This document shows, piece after piece, positions 36,408-45,250 of a DNA stretch of 64,000 nucleotides. Positions within the stretch are counted from its first letter, which is position 1; the number at the start of each line of letters is the position of its first letter. Source of the stretch: Serpens gallinarum (GTDB lineage Bacteria > Pseudomonadota > Gammaproteobacteria > Pseudomonadales > Pseudomonadaceae); contig NZ_JACSQG010000009.1 of the NCBI RefSeq assembly GCF_014836765.1, positions 1 to 64,000 of the forward strand. Direction: 5' to 3'. Under the pieces are notes generated by a model that had not been told where the DNA came from, did not search any database, and saw nothing but the letters and a program-made list of their open reading frames with translations. Made by a program: the position numbers and the translations under genes.

Positions 36408-37145
36408 TCAGTAAACACTGGCGGTCGGGCGGACGATCAGTTCGCTGACATCCACATCGGCTGGCTGGTCGATAGCGTAGGCAATGGCGCGGGCAATAGC
36501 GTCGGCGGGGATGGCGATGCGGCGGTAATCGCGCATGGCCTCACGGGCACCGTCATCGGAAATGCTCTCTGCCAGCTCCGATTCGGTGACCCCGGGGGCG
36601 ATCAGCGTCACGCGGATGTCGCCATCGACCTCTTGACGCAGCCCTTCAGAAATCGCCCGCACCGCGTACTTGGTGGCGCAGTAGACCGCGGCGGTAGGGC
36701 TCACCGCATAGGCGCCGATGGAGGCGATGTTGATGAACTGGCCCGAACGCTGGCGCTGCATCAGCGGCAGCCCGGCAGCAATGCCGTGCAATACGCCACG
36801 AATATTGACGTCGATCATCCGGTTCCACTCGTCCACCTTCAGCGCGTCGAGCGGTGACAGCGGCATGACCCCGGCGTTATTGATGATGACGTCCACCCTG
36901 CCGAACTGCTGCTCAGAGAAATCGATGAAGGCCTGGGCGTCTTCAAGGCGGGTGACATCCAATGAGAGAACGCGCACCTCGCCGCCTTCATCCTCGATAC
37001 GTCGGGCCAGGGCTTCGAGGCGTTCCAGGCGTCGAGCACCCAGCACGACCTTGGCGCCCTGGCGGGCCAGCAGCAGAGCTGTGGCCTCGCCAATGCCGCT
37101 GCTGGCGCCCGTGATGGCGACCACCTTCTGTTCAATGTTCGGCAT
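36408..37145 (-). CDS. Classical short-chain dehydrogenase/reductase
   Basis: The ATG at 37145 has TGGAGAA just upstream. The 245-residue protein shows TGASSGIG (cofactor loop), NNAGV, the catalytic S-x12-Y-x3-K (NIASIGAYAVSPTAAVYCATK) and PGVTESEL. ARRLERL after the second strand suggests NADP(H) preference. It belongs to the SDR subgroup of YdfG/clavulanate-dehydrogenase-like oxidoreductases. Substrate unknown. It converges on the AraC-type regulator gene. Confidence 0.92.
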   Translation of the reverse strand: MPNIEQKVVAITGASSGIGEATALLLARQGAKVVLGARRLERLEALARRIEDEGGEVRVLSLDVTRLEDAQAFIDFSEQQFGRVDVIINNAGVMPLSPLDALKVDEWNRMIDVNIRGVLHGIAAGLPLMQRQRSGQFINIASIGAYAVSPTAAVYCATKYAVRAISEGLRQEVDGDIRVTLIAPGVTESELAESISDDGAREAMRDYRRIAIPADAIARAIAYAIDQPADVDVSELIVRPTASVY

Positions 37146-37468
37146 GTGTGTTCTCCATTGTTCATTGTTCTGGCACCAATGTGTGCCGTGGAACACATGC
37201 TAGAGAGATGGCCTGGCCAGGCGTTAGATCGATCCTGCCGTGCTCTTGCCTGATTCTGGCGACGTAACAGCCTTGTCAGGCACCGCTGCGTTTTCTGTAG
37301 GGAGGGACGGGGCGTATGCGCACTGTGTGCCATGGGGGGAAGAGTGACGGGGCACAGGGGCTAGCGTTTGTGAAAGATTTCCGCGGTGTAGGCATCGCCA
37401 AAAACACGGTCTACTTTCAAAGGCGGTTGTGAGAGTTACATCACAAGGATTTGATCAAGGAGCGATCA

Positions 37469-37663
37469 ATGAACACCCCGCCACTCGACTACATGTCCCC
37501 CGAAAACCTGCTTGAGCTGGAGCGCATTCGCCGCAAGGCACGGCGCTATATCCAAACGAACCCGCCGCAGGGCCCCGCCATTTTCAACCGGGTGGAGCCG
37601 CTCGAGCTGGAGGACATGGAGCCCGTGGACAGCCGTCATTATCCCCGCTTCACCGCGTGCTGA
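37469..37663 (+). CDS. Small hypothetical protein
   Basis: The ATG at 37469 is preceded by AAGGAG six bases ahead, a good ribosome site. The 64-residue product (MNTPPLDYMSPENLLELERI and on) is charged, with an N-terminal helix rich in E and R and a proline-rich tail; no signal peptide or membrane helix. I do not recognise it. It is flanked by genes on other transcripts and may have its own promoter within 37250-37450. Confidence 0.6.
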   Translation: MNTPPLDYMSPENLLELERIRRKARRYIQTNPPQGPAIFNRVEPLELEDMEPVDSRHYPRFTAC

Positions 37664-37710
37664 GCTCCACGGGTTGCGAGTGTGCCTAGTAGCCCGTCGA
37701 ACGATCGACC

Positions 37711-38073
37711 CTAGCTGTTGGCTTCAAATATCACATAGACCTTCTCGCAGGTTTCCAGCACTTCCCAGGTGCCGTTGAAACCGGCGGGAATCACGAAGCG
37801 GTCGCCTTGGGCGAGTTCCTTGCGGTTACCGTTCTGATCGGTAATGACCGAGCGGCCAGCGAGAATTTCGCAGTACTCATGTTCGGTGTAGTGGACTTTC
37901 CATACGCCCGGTTCGCCTTTCCAGGTACCCGCCTGGAACTGGCTGCACGGACTGGCATAGACGCTGCGCACGCTTTGTTGCGGGTTGCCGGAGATGATTT
38001 TTTCGGTAGCCGGCAGGTAGTGCTCTGCGGCTGGCGTTGCGGTGGCGAAATCGATGATCTGTTCGATGGTCAT
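37711..38073 (-). CDS. Cupin-domain protein (EutQ-like / cupin_3)
   Basis: The 120-residue protein is a single small cupin: WKVHYTEHEYCEILAGRSVI (first motif) and LAQGDRFVIPAGFNGTWEV (second motif). The first motif keeps E-x-E/H metal-type residues, the second lacks the usual histidine. Such proteins are of unknown role. It is monocistronic on the minus strand. Confidence 0.85.
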   Translation of the reverse strand: MTIEQIIDFATATPAAEHYLPATEKIISGNPQQSVRSVYASPCSQFQAGTWKGEPGVWKVHYTEHEYCEILAGRSVITDQNGNRKELAQGDRFVIPAGFNGTWEVLETCEKVYVIFEANS

Positions 38074-38226
38074 TAGAGGCCTCGGAGAAGGAGAGGTTGG
38101 CGGTCCGGCGATCCGTCATGTAAACAAACCTGGCTAGGACGTTGGCTTGTGACTTCCTTGGACGTTGAAGGAGAAAGGCGTAACAATCGGCCCCCACAAC
38201 AATAATCAGCCGGTAAGGACGCGTCC

Positions 38227-39471
38227 ATGACCACCCCAAACTATGACCTCGTGGTGTTTGGCGCCACCAGCTTTGTTGGCCAGATTCTCACTCACTACCT
38301 GGCCGAGCATCTGTCGAGCCAGGACGTGCAGTTACGTTGGGCCATTGCCGGACGTGCCGAAAACAAACTCAATGAACTCAAACGCGCGCTGGGTACAGCG
38401 GGGCAGTCGCTGCCGATCATCGTGGCAGATGCGGCCAACGAAGCCCAGTTGCAGGCCATGTGCACGCAAACGCGGGTGGTGGTGTCCACCGTTGGCCCCT
38501 ATGCGTTGTATGGCGAACCGCTGGTCAAGGTTTGCGCAGAAAGTGGCACGGACTATTGCGACCTCACCGGGGAAACCCAGTGGATCAAGCGGATGATCGA
38601 GAAATACGAGCCCATTGCTCAGCAATCGGGCGCGCGCATCGTGCATTGCTGTGGTTTTGACTCAGTGCCGTCGGACATGGGCGTGCGCTTTCTGCAGGAA
38701 CAGGCCATGACCCAATGGGGCATGCCCGCCACCCACGTCAAGATGCGCGTCAAGACGCTCAAGGGCGGTGCGTCCGGCGGCACAGTGGCCAGCGTGGTCA
38801 ATCTGGTGAAGGAGGCGGCCGCCGACCCCGCGTTGCGCAAGGAGTTGGCCAATCCCTATTCCCTGTGTCCCCAGGACCACGGTTTCACGCTGCGTCAGCA
38901 CTCGCTCAAAACCGCCCAATTCGATCAGGACTTCAATGCCTGGACAGCGCCCTTCGTGATGGCTGCGATCAACGAGCGTGTGGTGCACCGATCCAATGCC
39001 TTGTCGGGCAACGCTTATGGCAGTCGGTTCAGCTACGACGAAGCCGTGCTCACGGGCACCGGGATGAAGGGTCGCTTGGCGGCGTTGTCCATGGTGGCCG
39101 GCCTGGGCGCGTTCATGTTGGGCATCGTCATTAAGCCCGTGCGCGGCCTGATGGAGCGTTTCCTGCTGCCCAAACCGGGTGAAGGTCCGAGCCCGGAAGC
39201 GCAATTGACGGGTCGCTATGACATGCGTTTCTTCGGCCGAACCGATAACGGCCAGACCCTGCGGGTCAAGGTCACCGGTGATCGTGACCCCGGATACGGC
39301 TCCACCGGCAAGATGCTCGGGCAAGCGGCAATCAGCCTCGCGCTGGACCATACCAACGACGGCAGCAAGCCCGGACGTCCAGGAGGCTTCTGGACTCCCG
39401 CCAGCTTCTTCGATGAACGCTTTATCGAGCGGCTGACGCGCTACGCAGGGTTGCGCTTTGAGCGGCTGTGA
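38227..39471 (+). CDS. Saccharopine dehydrogenase-like NAD(P) oxidoreductase (trans-acting enoyl reductase family)
   Basis: The N terminus is a Rossmann fold (YDLVVFGATSFVGQILTHYL; WAIAGRAENKL; VVVSTVGPYALYGEPLV), followed by CADLTGE-type motif CDLTGETQWIKRMI and HCCGFDSVPSDMG. A hydrophobic segment (AALSMVAGLGAFMLGIVIKP) may touch the membrane. Family members include mycobacterial trans-acting enoyl reductases acting on lipid intermediates and eukaryotic SCCPDH. Length 414 is normal. Substrate unknown. Confidence 0.87.
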   Translation: MTTPNYDLVVFGATSFVGQILTHYLAEHLSSQDVQLRWAIAGRAENKLNELKRALGTAGQSLPIIVADAANEAQLQAMCTQTRVVVSTVGPYALYGEPLVKVCAESGTDYCDLTGETQWIKRMIEKYEPIAQQSGARIVHCCGFDSVPSDMGVRFLQEQAMTQWGMPATHVKMRVKTLKGGASGGTVASVVNLVKEAAADPALRKELANPYSLCPQDHGFTLRQHSLKTAQFDQDFNAWTAPFVMAAINERVVHRSNALSGNAYGSRFSYDEAVLTGTGMKGRLAALSMVAGLGAFMLGIVIKPVRGLMERFLLPKPGEGPSPEAQLTGRYDMRFFGRTDNGQTLRVKVTGDRDPGYGSTGKMLGQAAISLALDHTNDGSKPGRPGGFWTPASFFDERFIERLTRYAGLRFERL

Positions 39472-39610
39472 AGAGGTGTGCGAACATGTAAACGCCTCGC
39501 GGCTCCACACAACGATGTGAGTCGCTCCACCTTCCGTTTCCGATTGAGTGTTCCATGCCTTCGACCGCGTGTTCTGTCCCGCTATACCTGCCCCCCTGCG
39601 AGGCCCGGCG

Positions 39611-40114
39611 ATGAACGATGTCACCCTTGAGCTGGTGCCCACCGAGCGGGAACAGATGCCGCTGATCCGCAACCTCTATCAGTTCTACCTGTATGAGTCT
39701 TCGGATTGGGAGCAGGAAGATGTGGAGGTGGATGGCCGTTTCTACATTCACGACGAGCACCTGGTTCGTTATTGGCAAGAGCCGGGCTGGAGTGCCCAGT
39801 TGTTGCTGGTTGACGGCTTTATTGCCGGTTTCCTGTTGATCGAGCGCAGTGAGCTGCCCGGCGTGGATGCCTTGGAGCTGGCGGACCTGTTTATTCTGAA
39901 AAAGTACCGCCGCCAGGGTATCGGGCGCGCCTTGGCTACTCAGGTATTGATGAGTGGCGAGGACAACTGGCTGGTGCGTTTTTACGGCCAGGATGAAATT
40001 GCCCTGGCGTTCTGGCGCTCGGTACTGGCCGATCTGCCCAGGCCGGTTGAGGCTCTGGAGCTGGATGACGAGCCCGACTTGTTGAGCTTTCTGATCACGC
40101 GGCTGCTGCATTGA
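39611..40114 (+). CDS. GNAT-family N-acetyltransferase
   Basis: I start at the ATG at 39611 (MNDVTLELVPTERE), which has GAGG upstream and begins the GNAT fold. The acetyl-CoA loop is RRQGIGRALATQVL (in LADLFILKKYRRQGIGRALA), and the C terminus has LVRFYGQDEIALAFWRSV. The 167-residue protein has no recognisable substrate group. Confidence 0.87.
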   Translation: MNDVTLELVPTEREQMPLIRNLYQFYLYESSDWEQEDVEVDGRFYIHDEHLVRYWQEPGWSAQLLLVDGFIAGFLLIERSELPGVDALELADLFILKKYRRQGIGRALATQVLMSGEDNWLVRFYGQDEIALAFWRSVLADLPRPVEALELDDEPDLLSFLITRLLH

Positions 40115-40226
40115 TTCGAGTTCCTTCGGATCATGCAGTCGACTCCCCTGTAGGCGAGCCAGCCGGCGAAGCCAGTGGCGTGGGATTTGCGTAAAATGCG
40201 CCGCTTTGCTTCTGTGAAATATCCCA

Positions 40227-41180
40227 ATGAATTCCGACGCCATCGAAACCCTGCGCCAGCACTTGCTGGCTGCCCTGAATCCCGCCCCCGTGGAAACCCG
40301 CCGTTTGTTTCACGGGCGTGGACGCTGCTGGGCGGGCCTGGAGCATGTCACCGCCGACTGGTTGCAGGGCATTGTGCTGGTCTGCCTGTTCCGCGAGCCG
40401 GAGGCCGCCGAGCTGGAGGCGTTGAAGCGGATGCTGATGACATTGATTGAGTCACCTGCCTGGCAGCAAAGCCAGGCGCATACGCTGTTGCTGCAGCACC
40501 GTTATTTGCCGGAGAGCACCACGGAGTTCCTGCTCGGCGAAGAGCGGGATGAGTGGCAGATCAGCGAGAACGGTCTGCACTTCAAACTGTATATCGGCAA
40601 AAAGCAGAACAACGGCCTGTTTCTGGACATGCGGTACGGCCGTCGCTGGGTGCAGGAACAGGCTGAAGGCAAGCGTGTGCTGAACCTGTTCGCCTATACC
40701 TGCGGCTTTTCAGTGGCGGCGATGGCGGGCGGGGCGGAGCAGGTGGTGAACCTGGACATGGCCAAGGCAGCCTTGAGCCGTGGGCGCGACAATCATCGCC
40801 TGAACGGCCACGACCTGAGCAGGGTGAGTTTTCTCGGCCATGAACTGTTCAAGTCCTGGGGCAAGGTGAAGAAATACGGCCCCTACGACTTGATCATCAT
40901 CGATCCGCCATCGTTTCAGAAAGGCAGCTTCGCGCTGAGCAGGGACTACCAGAAAATCCTGCGCCGCTTGCCGGAGCTACTGGCCGAGCAGGGCACCGTG
41001 CTGGCGTGCGTAAACGACCCGGATACCGGCCCGGACTTCCTGATCGCCGGTATGGCGGCGGAGGCGCCCAGCTTGCGCTTCGTCGAGCGGCTGGAAAATC
41101 CGCCCGAGTTTCCCGATATTCATGGGGACAGTGGGTTGAAGGCATTGGTGTTCAGGCAGGAACACATGCGGCTCTCATAA
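40227..41180 (+). CDS. Class I SAM-dependent methyltransferase (RlmI/RlmK-like)
   Basis: The protein has GLFLDMRYGRRW, the SAM-binding loop VLNLFAYTCGFSVAAMAGG, NLDMAKAALSRGRDNHRLNG and the catalytic-site motif DLIIIDPPSFQKGSF, all as in the RlmI/RlmK 23S rRNA methyltransferases. It is shorter (317 residues) and lacks the N-terminal PUA domain. A tRNA or rRNA base is the likely target, but not proven. Confidence 0.88.
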   Translation: MNSDAIETLRQHLLAALNPAPVETRRLFHGRGRCWAGLEHVTADWLQGIVLVCLFREPEAAELEALKRMLMTLIESPAWQQSQAHTLLLQHRYLPESTTEFLLGEERDEWQISENGLHFKLYIGKKQNNGLFLDMRYGRRWVQEQAEGKRVLNLFAYTCGFSVAAMAGGAEQVVNLDMAKAALSRGRDNHRLNGHDLSRVSFLGHELFKSWGKVKKYGPYDLIIIDPPSFQKGSFALSRDYQKILRRLPELLAEQGTVLACVNDPDTGPDFLIAGMAAEAPSLRFVERLENPPEFPDIHGDSGLKALVFRQEHMRLS

Positions 41181-41288
41181 GCGGTCAAGCAAAAGCCATG
41201 AACAGAAGCCTCCGGTGGAGGTCTTTGTCGGACACATAATGCTGCATCGCACGCGCAGAAGATGGCCCTGAGCCCTAGGACCTTGCCC

Positions 41289-41822
41289 ATGAATGACACC
41301 GAACTGCTCAAGATCCTGAAGGCCCGTTTTGAACAGCACATGCAGCGCCATCCGGACATTATCTGGTCTGAGGTGCAGGCGCGGCTGAAGCCGGCGTCCC
41401 TTGAATCACTCCAGGCCATGGAAGACACAGGTGGCGAGCCGGACGTGATTGGGCGGGATGACGCCACGGCAGGAGGTTTCCTCTTTTGCGACTGTTCGAC
41501 AGAGAGCCCTTCCGGTCGCCGCAGCCTTTGCTACGACCAAGCTGCCCTGGACGCGCGCAAGGAGAACAAACCCCAGTCCAGCGCGCTTGAAAGGGCGGTT
41601 TCCATGGGCATCACGCTTTTAACCGAAGAGCAATACCGAGCGCTTCAGCAACTGGGGGAGTTCGATACGCGGACCTCCAGCTGGATCGAGACGCCGGATG
41701 CGGTGCGAATGCTCGGCGGAGCGATTTTTGGCGACCGCCGTTATGGCCGGGTATTCATTTATCACAACGGTGCCCAATCGTATTACGCGGCCAGAGGGTT
41801 TCGCGGTTTGCTGCGCGTTTGA
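41289..41822 (+). CDS. DUF4256-family protein
   Basis: The ATG at 41289 (MNDTELLKILKARFEQHMQR) starts the conserved domain; TAGGACC lies just upstream. The 177-residue protein contains GEPDVIGRDDATAGGFLFCD, CYDQAALDARKENKP, ITLLTEEQYRALQQLG and VFIYHNGAQSYYAARGFRG, matching the uncharacterised DUF4256 family. No function is known. Confidence 0.85.
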   Translation: MNDTELLKILKARFEQHMQRHPDIIWSEVQARLKPASLESLQAMEDTGGEPDVIGRDDATAGGFLFCDCSTESPSGRRSLCYDQAALDARKENKPQSSALERAVSMGITLLTEEQYRALQQLGEFDTRTSSWIETPDAVRMLGGAIFGDRRYGRVFIYHNGAQSYYAARGFRGLLRV

Positions 41823-41865
41823 GATACACCGCACCGCAGGTCTGTCCGCTGGAAATGGCTGCGAG

Positions 41866-42110
41866 ATGACGGGGCGGTTTGAATTGCAGAATGACACCTT
41901 TACCGATTGGATGGCGCGGCTCGCTATGAGCGCCATTTTCGTGCTCCGCAACCGGTCGTCGATGCGCCCTTCGAGCCGAGTTTAGCGGGCCAGCAGCTCA
42001 CAGGTACGCTCTTGCGACTTGGGACGCTCGGCTTGGTGGAGCTCGGCCTCATCGCCGCAGCGGTGTATTGCTGTGTCTGGACGAGTCCGCTGCTGTCCCA
42101 GGCACAGTCC
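41866..42110 (+). pseudogene. Possible frameshifted small gene with a membrane segment
   Basis: Two frames read through into one protein-like chain: MTGRFELQNDTF (from ATG 41866) and then YRLDGAARYERHFRAPQP, PSLAGQQLTGTLLRLG, a hydrophobic segment ELGLIAAAVYCCVW. They would be continuous if the TTT at 41899-41901 had one more T. The second frame has no stop until 42467 and so runs opposite the vanZ-like gene, which weakens the case. Unrecognised. Confidence 0.3.
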
Positions 42111-42476
42111 TCAGGCCGCAATCCGCCGCTGCGCCCAGCTCGCCGAGGCAAACAACCCAAACCCCAGCGCGATGCCCAGCGCATCGGCCAGCAGGTCGGC
42201 GTATTCGGCGAAGCGGTAGCCGCTCAGCGCTTGCAGGATTTCGATGCCGATGCCGTAGGCGCACAGGCCGGCGGCCAGCAGCAGCGCCTGTTGTGGAAAG
42301 GACCAGCGGCCAAGCAGGGTCAGTACGCAGAAGGCCAGCACATGGTTGCCCTTGTCCCAACCGGTGCTGAGGCGCGGATCGGGATCGTTGAGCAGGGAAA
42401 GGACAAGGACCGAGATCAGGCAGATCAAGAAGGCCAGGCGCCAGAGCCAGCGGGGAATCAGAGCTAACAGCTGCAT
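42111..42476 (-). CDS. VanZ-family membrane protein
   Basis: The roughly 121-residue protein has four hydrophobic segments (LWRLAFLICLISVLVLSLL; GNHVLAFCVLTLLGRW; ALLLAAGLCAYGIGIEILQ; LADALGIALGFGLF) and the VanZ signature DKGNHVLAF, EILQALSGYRFAEYADLLAD. I take the ATG at 42476; a TTG 12 bases upstream is also possible. VanZ gives low teicoplanin resistance in enterococci, but Pseudomonas homologues have no known role. Confidence 0.8.
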   Translation of the reverse strand: MQLLALIPRWLWRLAFLICLISVLVLSLLNDPDPRLSTGWDKGNHVLAFCVLTLLGRWSFPQQALLLAAGLCAYGIGIEILQALSGYRFAEYADLLADALGIALGFGLFASASWAQRRIAA

Positions 42477-42556
42477 GCGAATGGTCAATCCATGAACAAA
42501 TAGAGGTGAGGGCCGCGTAATGCCGTCCGGTCTTCTTCCGACCTACGCTAGAAAAC

Positions 42557-43267
42557 TCAGCGACCTTTGACCGTGCGGCCGTTGACTTCACCGGACTTGA
42601 GCATGATCTGGTATTCCTTGCCGTCGGTTTCCACCTGATGCAGGCGCACCAGCAGGTAGTTCCAGTCCTTGGCGAACCACATGGTGGTCTTGCGGCGGCT
42701 CTTGGTGGGGTCTCGCACGCGCTCGACCTTAAGGGCATCGACTACACCGGCGCGGGTGCGCACCGCTTCTTCGCCGAGGACGCGAAAGTCATAAGTCTCG
42801 ACGTCGTCGCCGTCGAGGACCTGGTAACTCATGCTGGTCTTGCCGTCGGCAACGTCATACTGCAGGGCGATCTGATAAGTGGATTTGTCCAGCAGGCCCC
42901 GATTGAGCGGCACGCGCAGCGGCTTGCCGCGTTCGCTGCCCAGTACTTGTCTGCTGCTCCAGTCGAAGTCGTGCTCGATTTCCTTGCTCTTGCCCAGACC
43001 GCTGCGGCGGTACTGGTAGGTCAGGGGCTGGAGGCTGTTATTGGTCACGCGAAAGGTGCTGTCCTCGGTCAGGCTGGCCACCAGCATGGAGGCCTTGAAA
43101 CGCAGTTTCCAGGTGTTGTCCTGTTGCTGGACGAGGCTGCGCTCAGCCGAGCCGCTGACCGGTACTTGCTTGAAGTCAGCCGTGTAGCTGGCCGAAAAAG
43201 GCTGCAGTTCGAAGCCTTGTGCGGGCAGGCAGAACAAGGCACTCACCAGCAAAAGGACTCGATGCAT
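42557..43267 (-). CDS. DUF3108 periplasmic protein
   Basis: The ATG at 43267 (MHRVLLLVSALFCLPAQG) has AGGAG upstream and starts a signal peptide. The mature protein of about 220 residues has ELQPFSASYTADFKQVPVSG, DFDWSSRQVLGSERGK, YQIALQYDVADGKTSMSYQV and KTTMWFAKDWNYLLVRL, as in the DUF3108 family that follows purN in many Pseudomonas genomes. It lies 11 bp after purN. Function unknown; a role in the cell envelope is likely. Confidence 0.85.
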   Translation of the reverse strand: MHRVLLLVSALFCLPAQGFELQPFSASYTADFKQVPVSGSAERSLVQQQDNTWKLRFKASMLVASLTEDSTFRVTNNSLQPLTYQYRRSGLGKSKEIEHDFDWSSRQVLGSERGKPLRVPLNRGLLDKSTYQIALQYDVADGKTSMSYQVLDGDDVETYDFRVLGEEAVRTRAGVVDALKVERVRDPTKSRRKTTMWFAKDWNYLLVRLHQVETDGKEYQIMLKSGEVNGRTVKGR

Positions 43268-43278
43268 TACCAGTTCTC

Positions 43279-43929
43279 CTAGGCTCGAATCAGCGTGCCG
43301 CACGCCGGCAGGGGCACGCCGTCCAGCATTGCGCTATCGCCATCCAGTTGCAAGCGACCCTCTGCGAACCAGCGCATGGCCAGAGGATAGATGCGGTGTT
43401 CGAGCTGATGCACACGCATCGCCAGGCTTTGCGCGGTGTCGCCTGGGGTGACGGCGGTTACGGCCTGTACGACCAATGCCCCGCCATCGAGTTCCTCGGT
43501 AACGAAATGCACGCTGCAGCCATGTTCGGCGTCGCCCGCTTCTAGAACGCGCGTGTGAGTGTCCAATCCCTTGTACTTGGGAAGCAGCGAAGGGTGGATG
43601 TTCAGCAGGCGGCCTTGGTAATGACGCACGAAGCCGGGCGTGAGAATGCGCATGAAGCCGGCCAATATCACCAGGTTCGGTGCGTAGGCATCAATGGCTT
43701 GGATGAGCGCTGAATCGAAGGCTTCTCGATCGGCGAACCCTTTGTGATCCAGCACGGCGGTGGGAATGCCCGCCTGGGCGGCACGGGTCAGGCCGTAGGC
43801 ATCGGCGCGGTTGGAAATCACCGCGCTGATGCGCGCCGGGGTATCCCCGGCGGCGAGGCTGTCGATCATCGCCTGCAGGTTGCTGCCGCTGCCGGAAATC
43901 AGCACCACGACATTGCAGGGTGCGCCCAT
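43279..43929 (-). CDS. purN: Phosphoribosylglycinamide formyltransferase
   Basis: The 216-residue enzyme adds a formyl group from 10-formyl-THF to GAR in purine synthesis. Signatures are VLISGSGSNLQAMID, AGFMRILTPGFV, LNIHPSLLPKYKGLDTH (catalytic N and H) and EELDGGALVVQ with the catalytic aspartate. Its start codon overlaps the purM stop by one base, so the two are co-transcribed and coupled. Confidence 0.97.
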   Translation of the reverse strand: MGAPCNVVVLISGSGSNLQAMIDSLAAGDTPARISAVISNRADAYGLTRAAQAGIPTAVLDHKGFADREAFDSALIQAIDAYAPNLVILAGFMRILTPGFVRHYQGRLLNIHPSLLPKYKGLDTHTRVLEAGDAEHGCSVHFVTEELDGGALVVQAVTAVTPGDTAQSLAMRVHQLEHRIYPLAMRWFAEGRLQLDGDSAMLDGVPLPACGTLIRA

Positions 43930-44987
43930 CAGTGTTGTTTCAGGTTGTTCAGCACGACACGTTCGGCTGCGCCGGCTGCCGCATTGATCTGGCCGATCAC
44001 CCAGGGCTGTTCGCCGCTGGCGCGCAGGTGGGCGAGAACGGTCTCGACCTGATCCTGCGCCACGCAGATGACCATGCCGACGCCGCAGTTGAGGACGCGA
44101 TGCATCTCGTGCTCGTCGACGTTGCCTTGTTGCTGCAGCCAGTCGAACACCGCCGGGCGGGTCCAGCTGGCGGCATCGACTACCGCCTGGGCGCCTTCGG
44201 GCAGTACGCGGGGAATGTTGTCCAGCAGGCCGCCGCCGGTGATGTGCGCCATGGCCTTCACCGCGCCGGTGTCCTTGATCAGCGCCAGCAGCGGCTTGAC
44301 GTAGATGCGCGTCGGCGCCATCAGCAGCTCGCTGAGCGCTGTGCCGTCCAGTTGGATGGTTTCGATGTCGGCGCCGGAGACTTCGAGGATCTTGCGGATC
44401 AGCGAGTAGCCATTGGAGTGCGGGCCGGAAGAGGGCAGTGCGATCAGCGCATCGCCAGCAGCGACTTTCGAGCCGTCAATGATTTCGCTTTTTTCCACCA
44501 CACCCACGCAGAAGCCGGCCAGGTCGTAGTCTTCGCCTTCATACATGCCGGGCATTTCGGCGGTTTCGCCGCCTACCAGCGAGCAGCCGGCCAATTCGCA
44601 GCCCGTGCCAATGCCGGTCACTACAGTGGCCGCCACATCGACGTTGAGTTTGCCGGTGGCGTAGTAGTCGAGGAAGAACAGCGGCTCGGCACCGCAGACC
44701 ACCAAGTCGTTGACGCACATGGCCACCAGGTCCTGGCCGATGCTGTCGTGCTTGTTCAGGTTCAGCGCCAGGCGCAGCTTGGTGCCGACGCCGTCAGTGC
44801 CCGAAACCAGGACCGGTTGCTTGTAGCCGGCAGGGATTTCACACAGGGCGCCGAAGCCGCCCAGACCGCCCATCACCTCAGGACGTGCAGTGCGTTTGGC
44901 TACGCCCTTGATGCGCTCGACCAGCGCTTCGCCCGCGTCGATGTCGACTCCGGCGTCCTTGTAGCTAATGGAGGGTTGCTTGCTCAT
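43929..44987 (-). CDS. purM: Phosphoribosylformylglycinamidine cyclo-ligase
   Basis: The 352-residue AIR synthetase has the family motifs [80 protein letters not shown] and [15 protein letters not shown]. It closes the imidazole ring one ATP-using step after PurL. First gene of the purM-purN-DUF3108 run; an inverted-repeat region lies upstream, facing the divergent DUF2066 gene. Confidence 0.97.
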   Translation of the reverse strand: MSKQPSISYKDAGVDIDAGEALVERIKGVAKRTARPEVMGGLGGFGALCEIPAGYKQPVLVSGTDGVGTKLRLALNLNKHDSIGQDLVAMCVNDLVVCGAEPLFFLDYYATGKLNVDVAATVVTGIGTGCELAGCSLVGGETAEMPGMYEGEDYDLAGFCVGVVEKSEIIDGSKVAAGDALIALPSSGPHSNGYSLIRKILEVSGADIETIQLDGTALSELLMAPTRIYVKPLLALIKDTGAVKAMAHITGGGLLDNIPRVLPEGAQAVVDAASWTRPAVFDWLQQQGNVDEHEMHRVLNCGVGMVICVAQDQVETVLAHLRASGEQPWVIGQINAAAGAAERVVLNNLKQH

Positions 44988-45028
44988 AAAATCCGGCCTT
45001 TTGGGGAGAGTGCGTAGGGGCGAGCGGG

Positions 45029-45102
45029 CCTGTGGCCTGTTTGGCGGGTTCAGTTAGTCAACTTCGACGAAGTTGAGTTAACCAACCAACCGCACAGGCC
45101 AC
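45029..45102. promoter_or_regulatory. Nested inverted repeats between purM and the divergent DUF2066 gene
   Basis: A 9-bp perfect palindrome TCAACTTCG-A-CGAAGTTGA (45058-45076) sits inside a wider pair GGCCTGTG (45029-45036) and CACAGGCC (45095-45102). The region lies between two divergent genes and could be a shared operator or a folded leader for purM. It does not match the E. coli PurR box. Confidence 0.4.
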
Positions 45103-45250
45103 TGGGGGCGCATCGCGAAGGCGCGCGATTTTATCAGGCTTGCCGGTCAGCGGCCATTCCCGCGCGGTTGCAGTTGCCGTCAGGTGAGTGGCTGTTTAAG
45201 GTATGGCACTTTCATATCGCGGTGGAAGCCGCTTATTTCGGGAATTTTTC

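Noticed and set aside
41907-42467. A 186-codon plus-strand frame opposite the vanZ-like gene
   Set aside because: Its right half is antisense to a well-supported membrane protein; only the first 200 bases could be real and are listed as a tentative broken gene.
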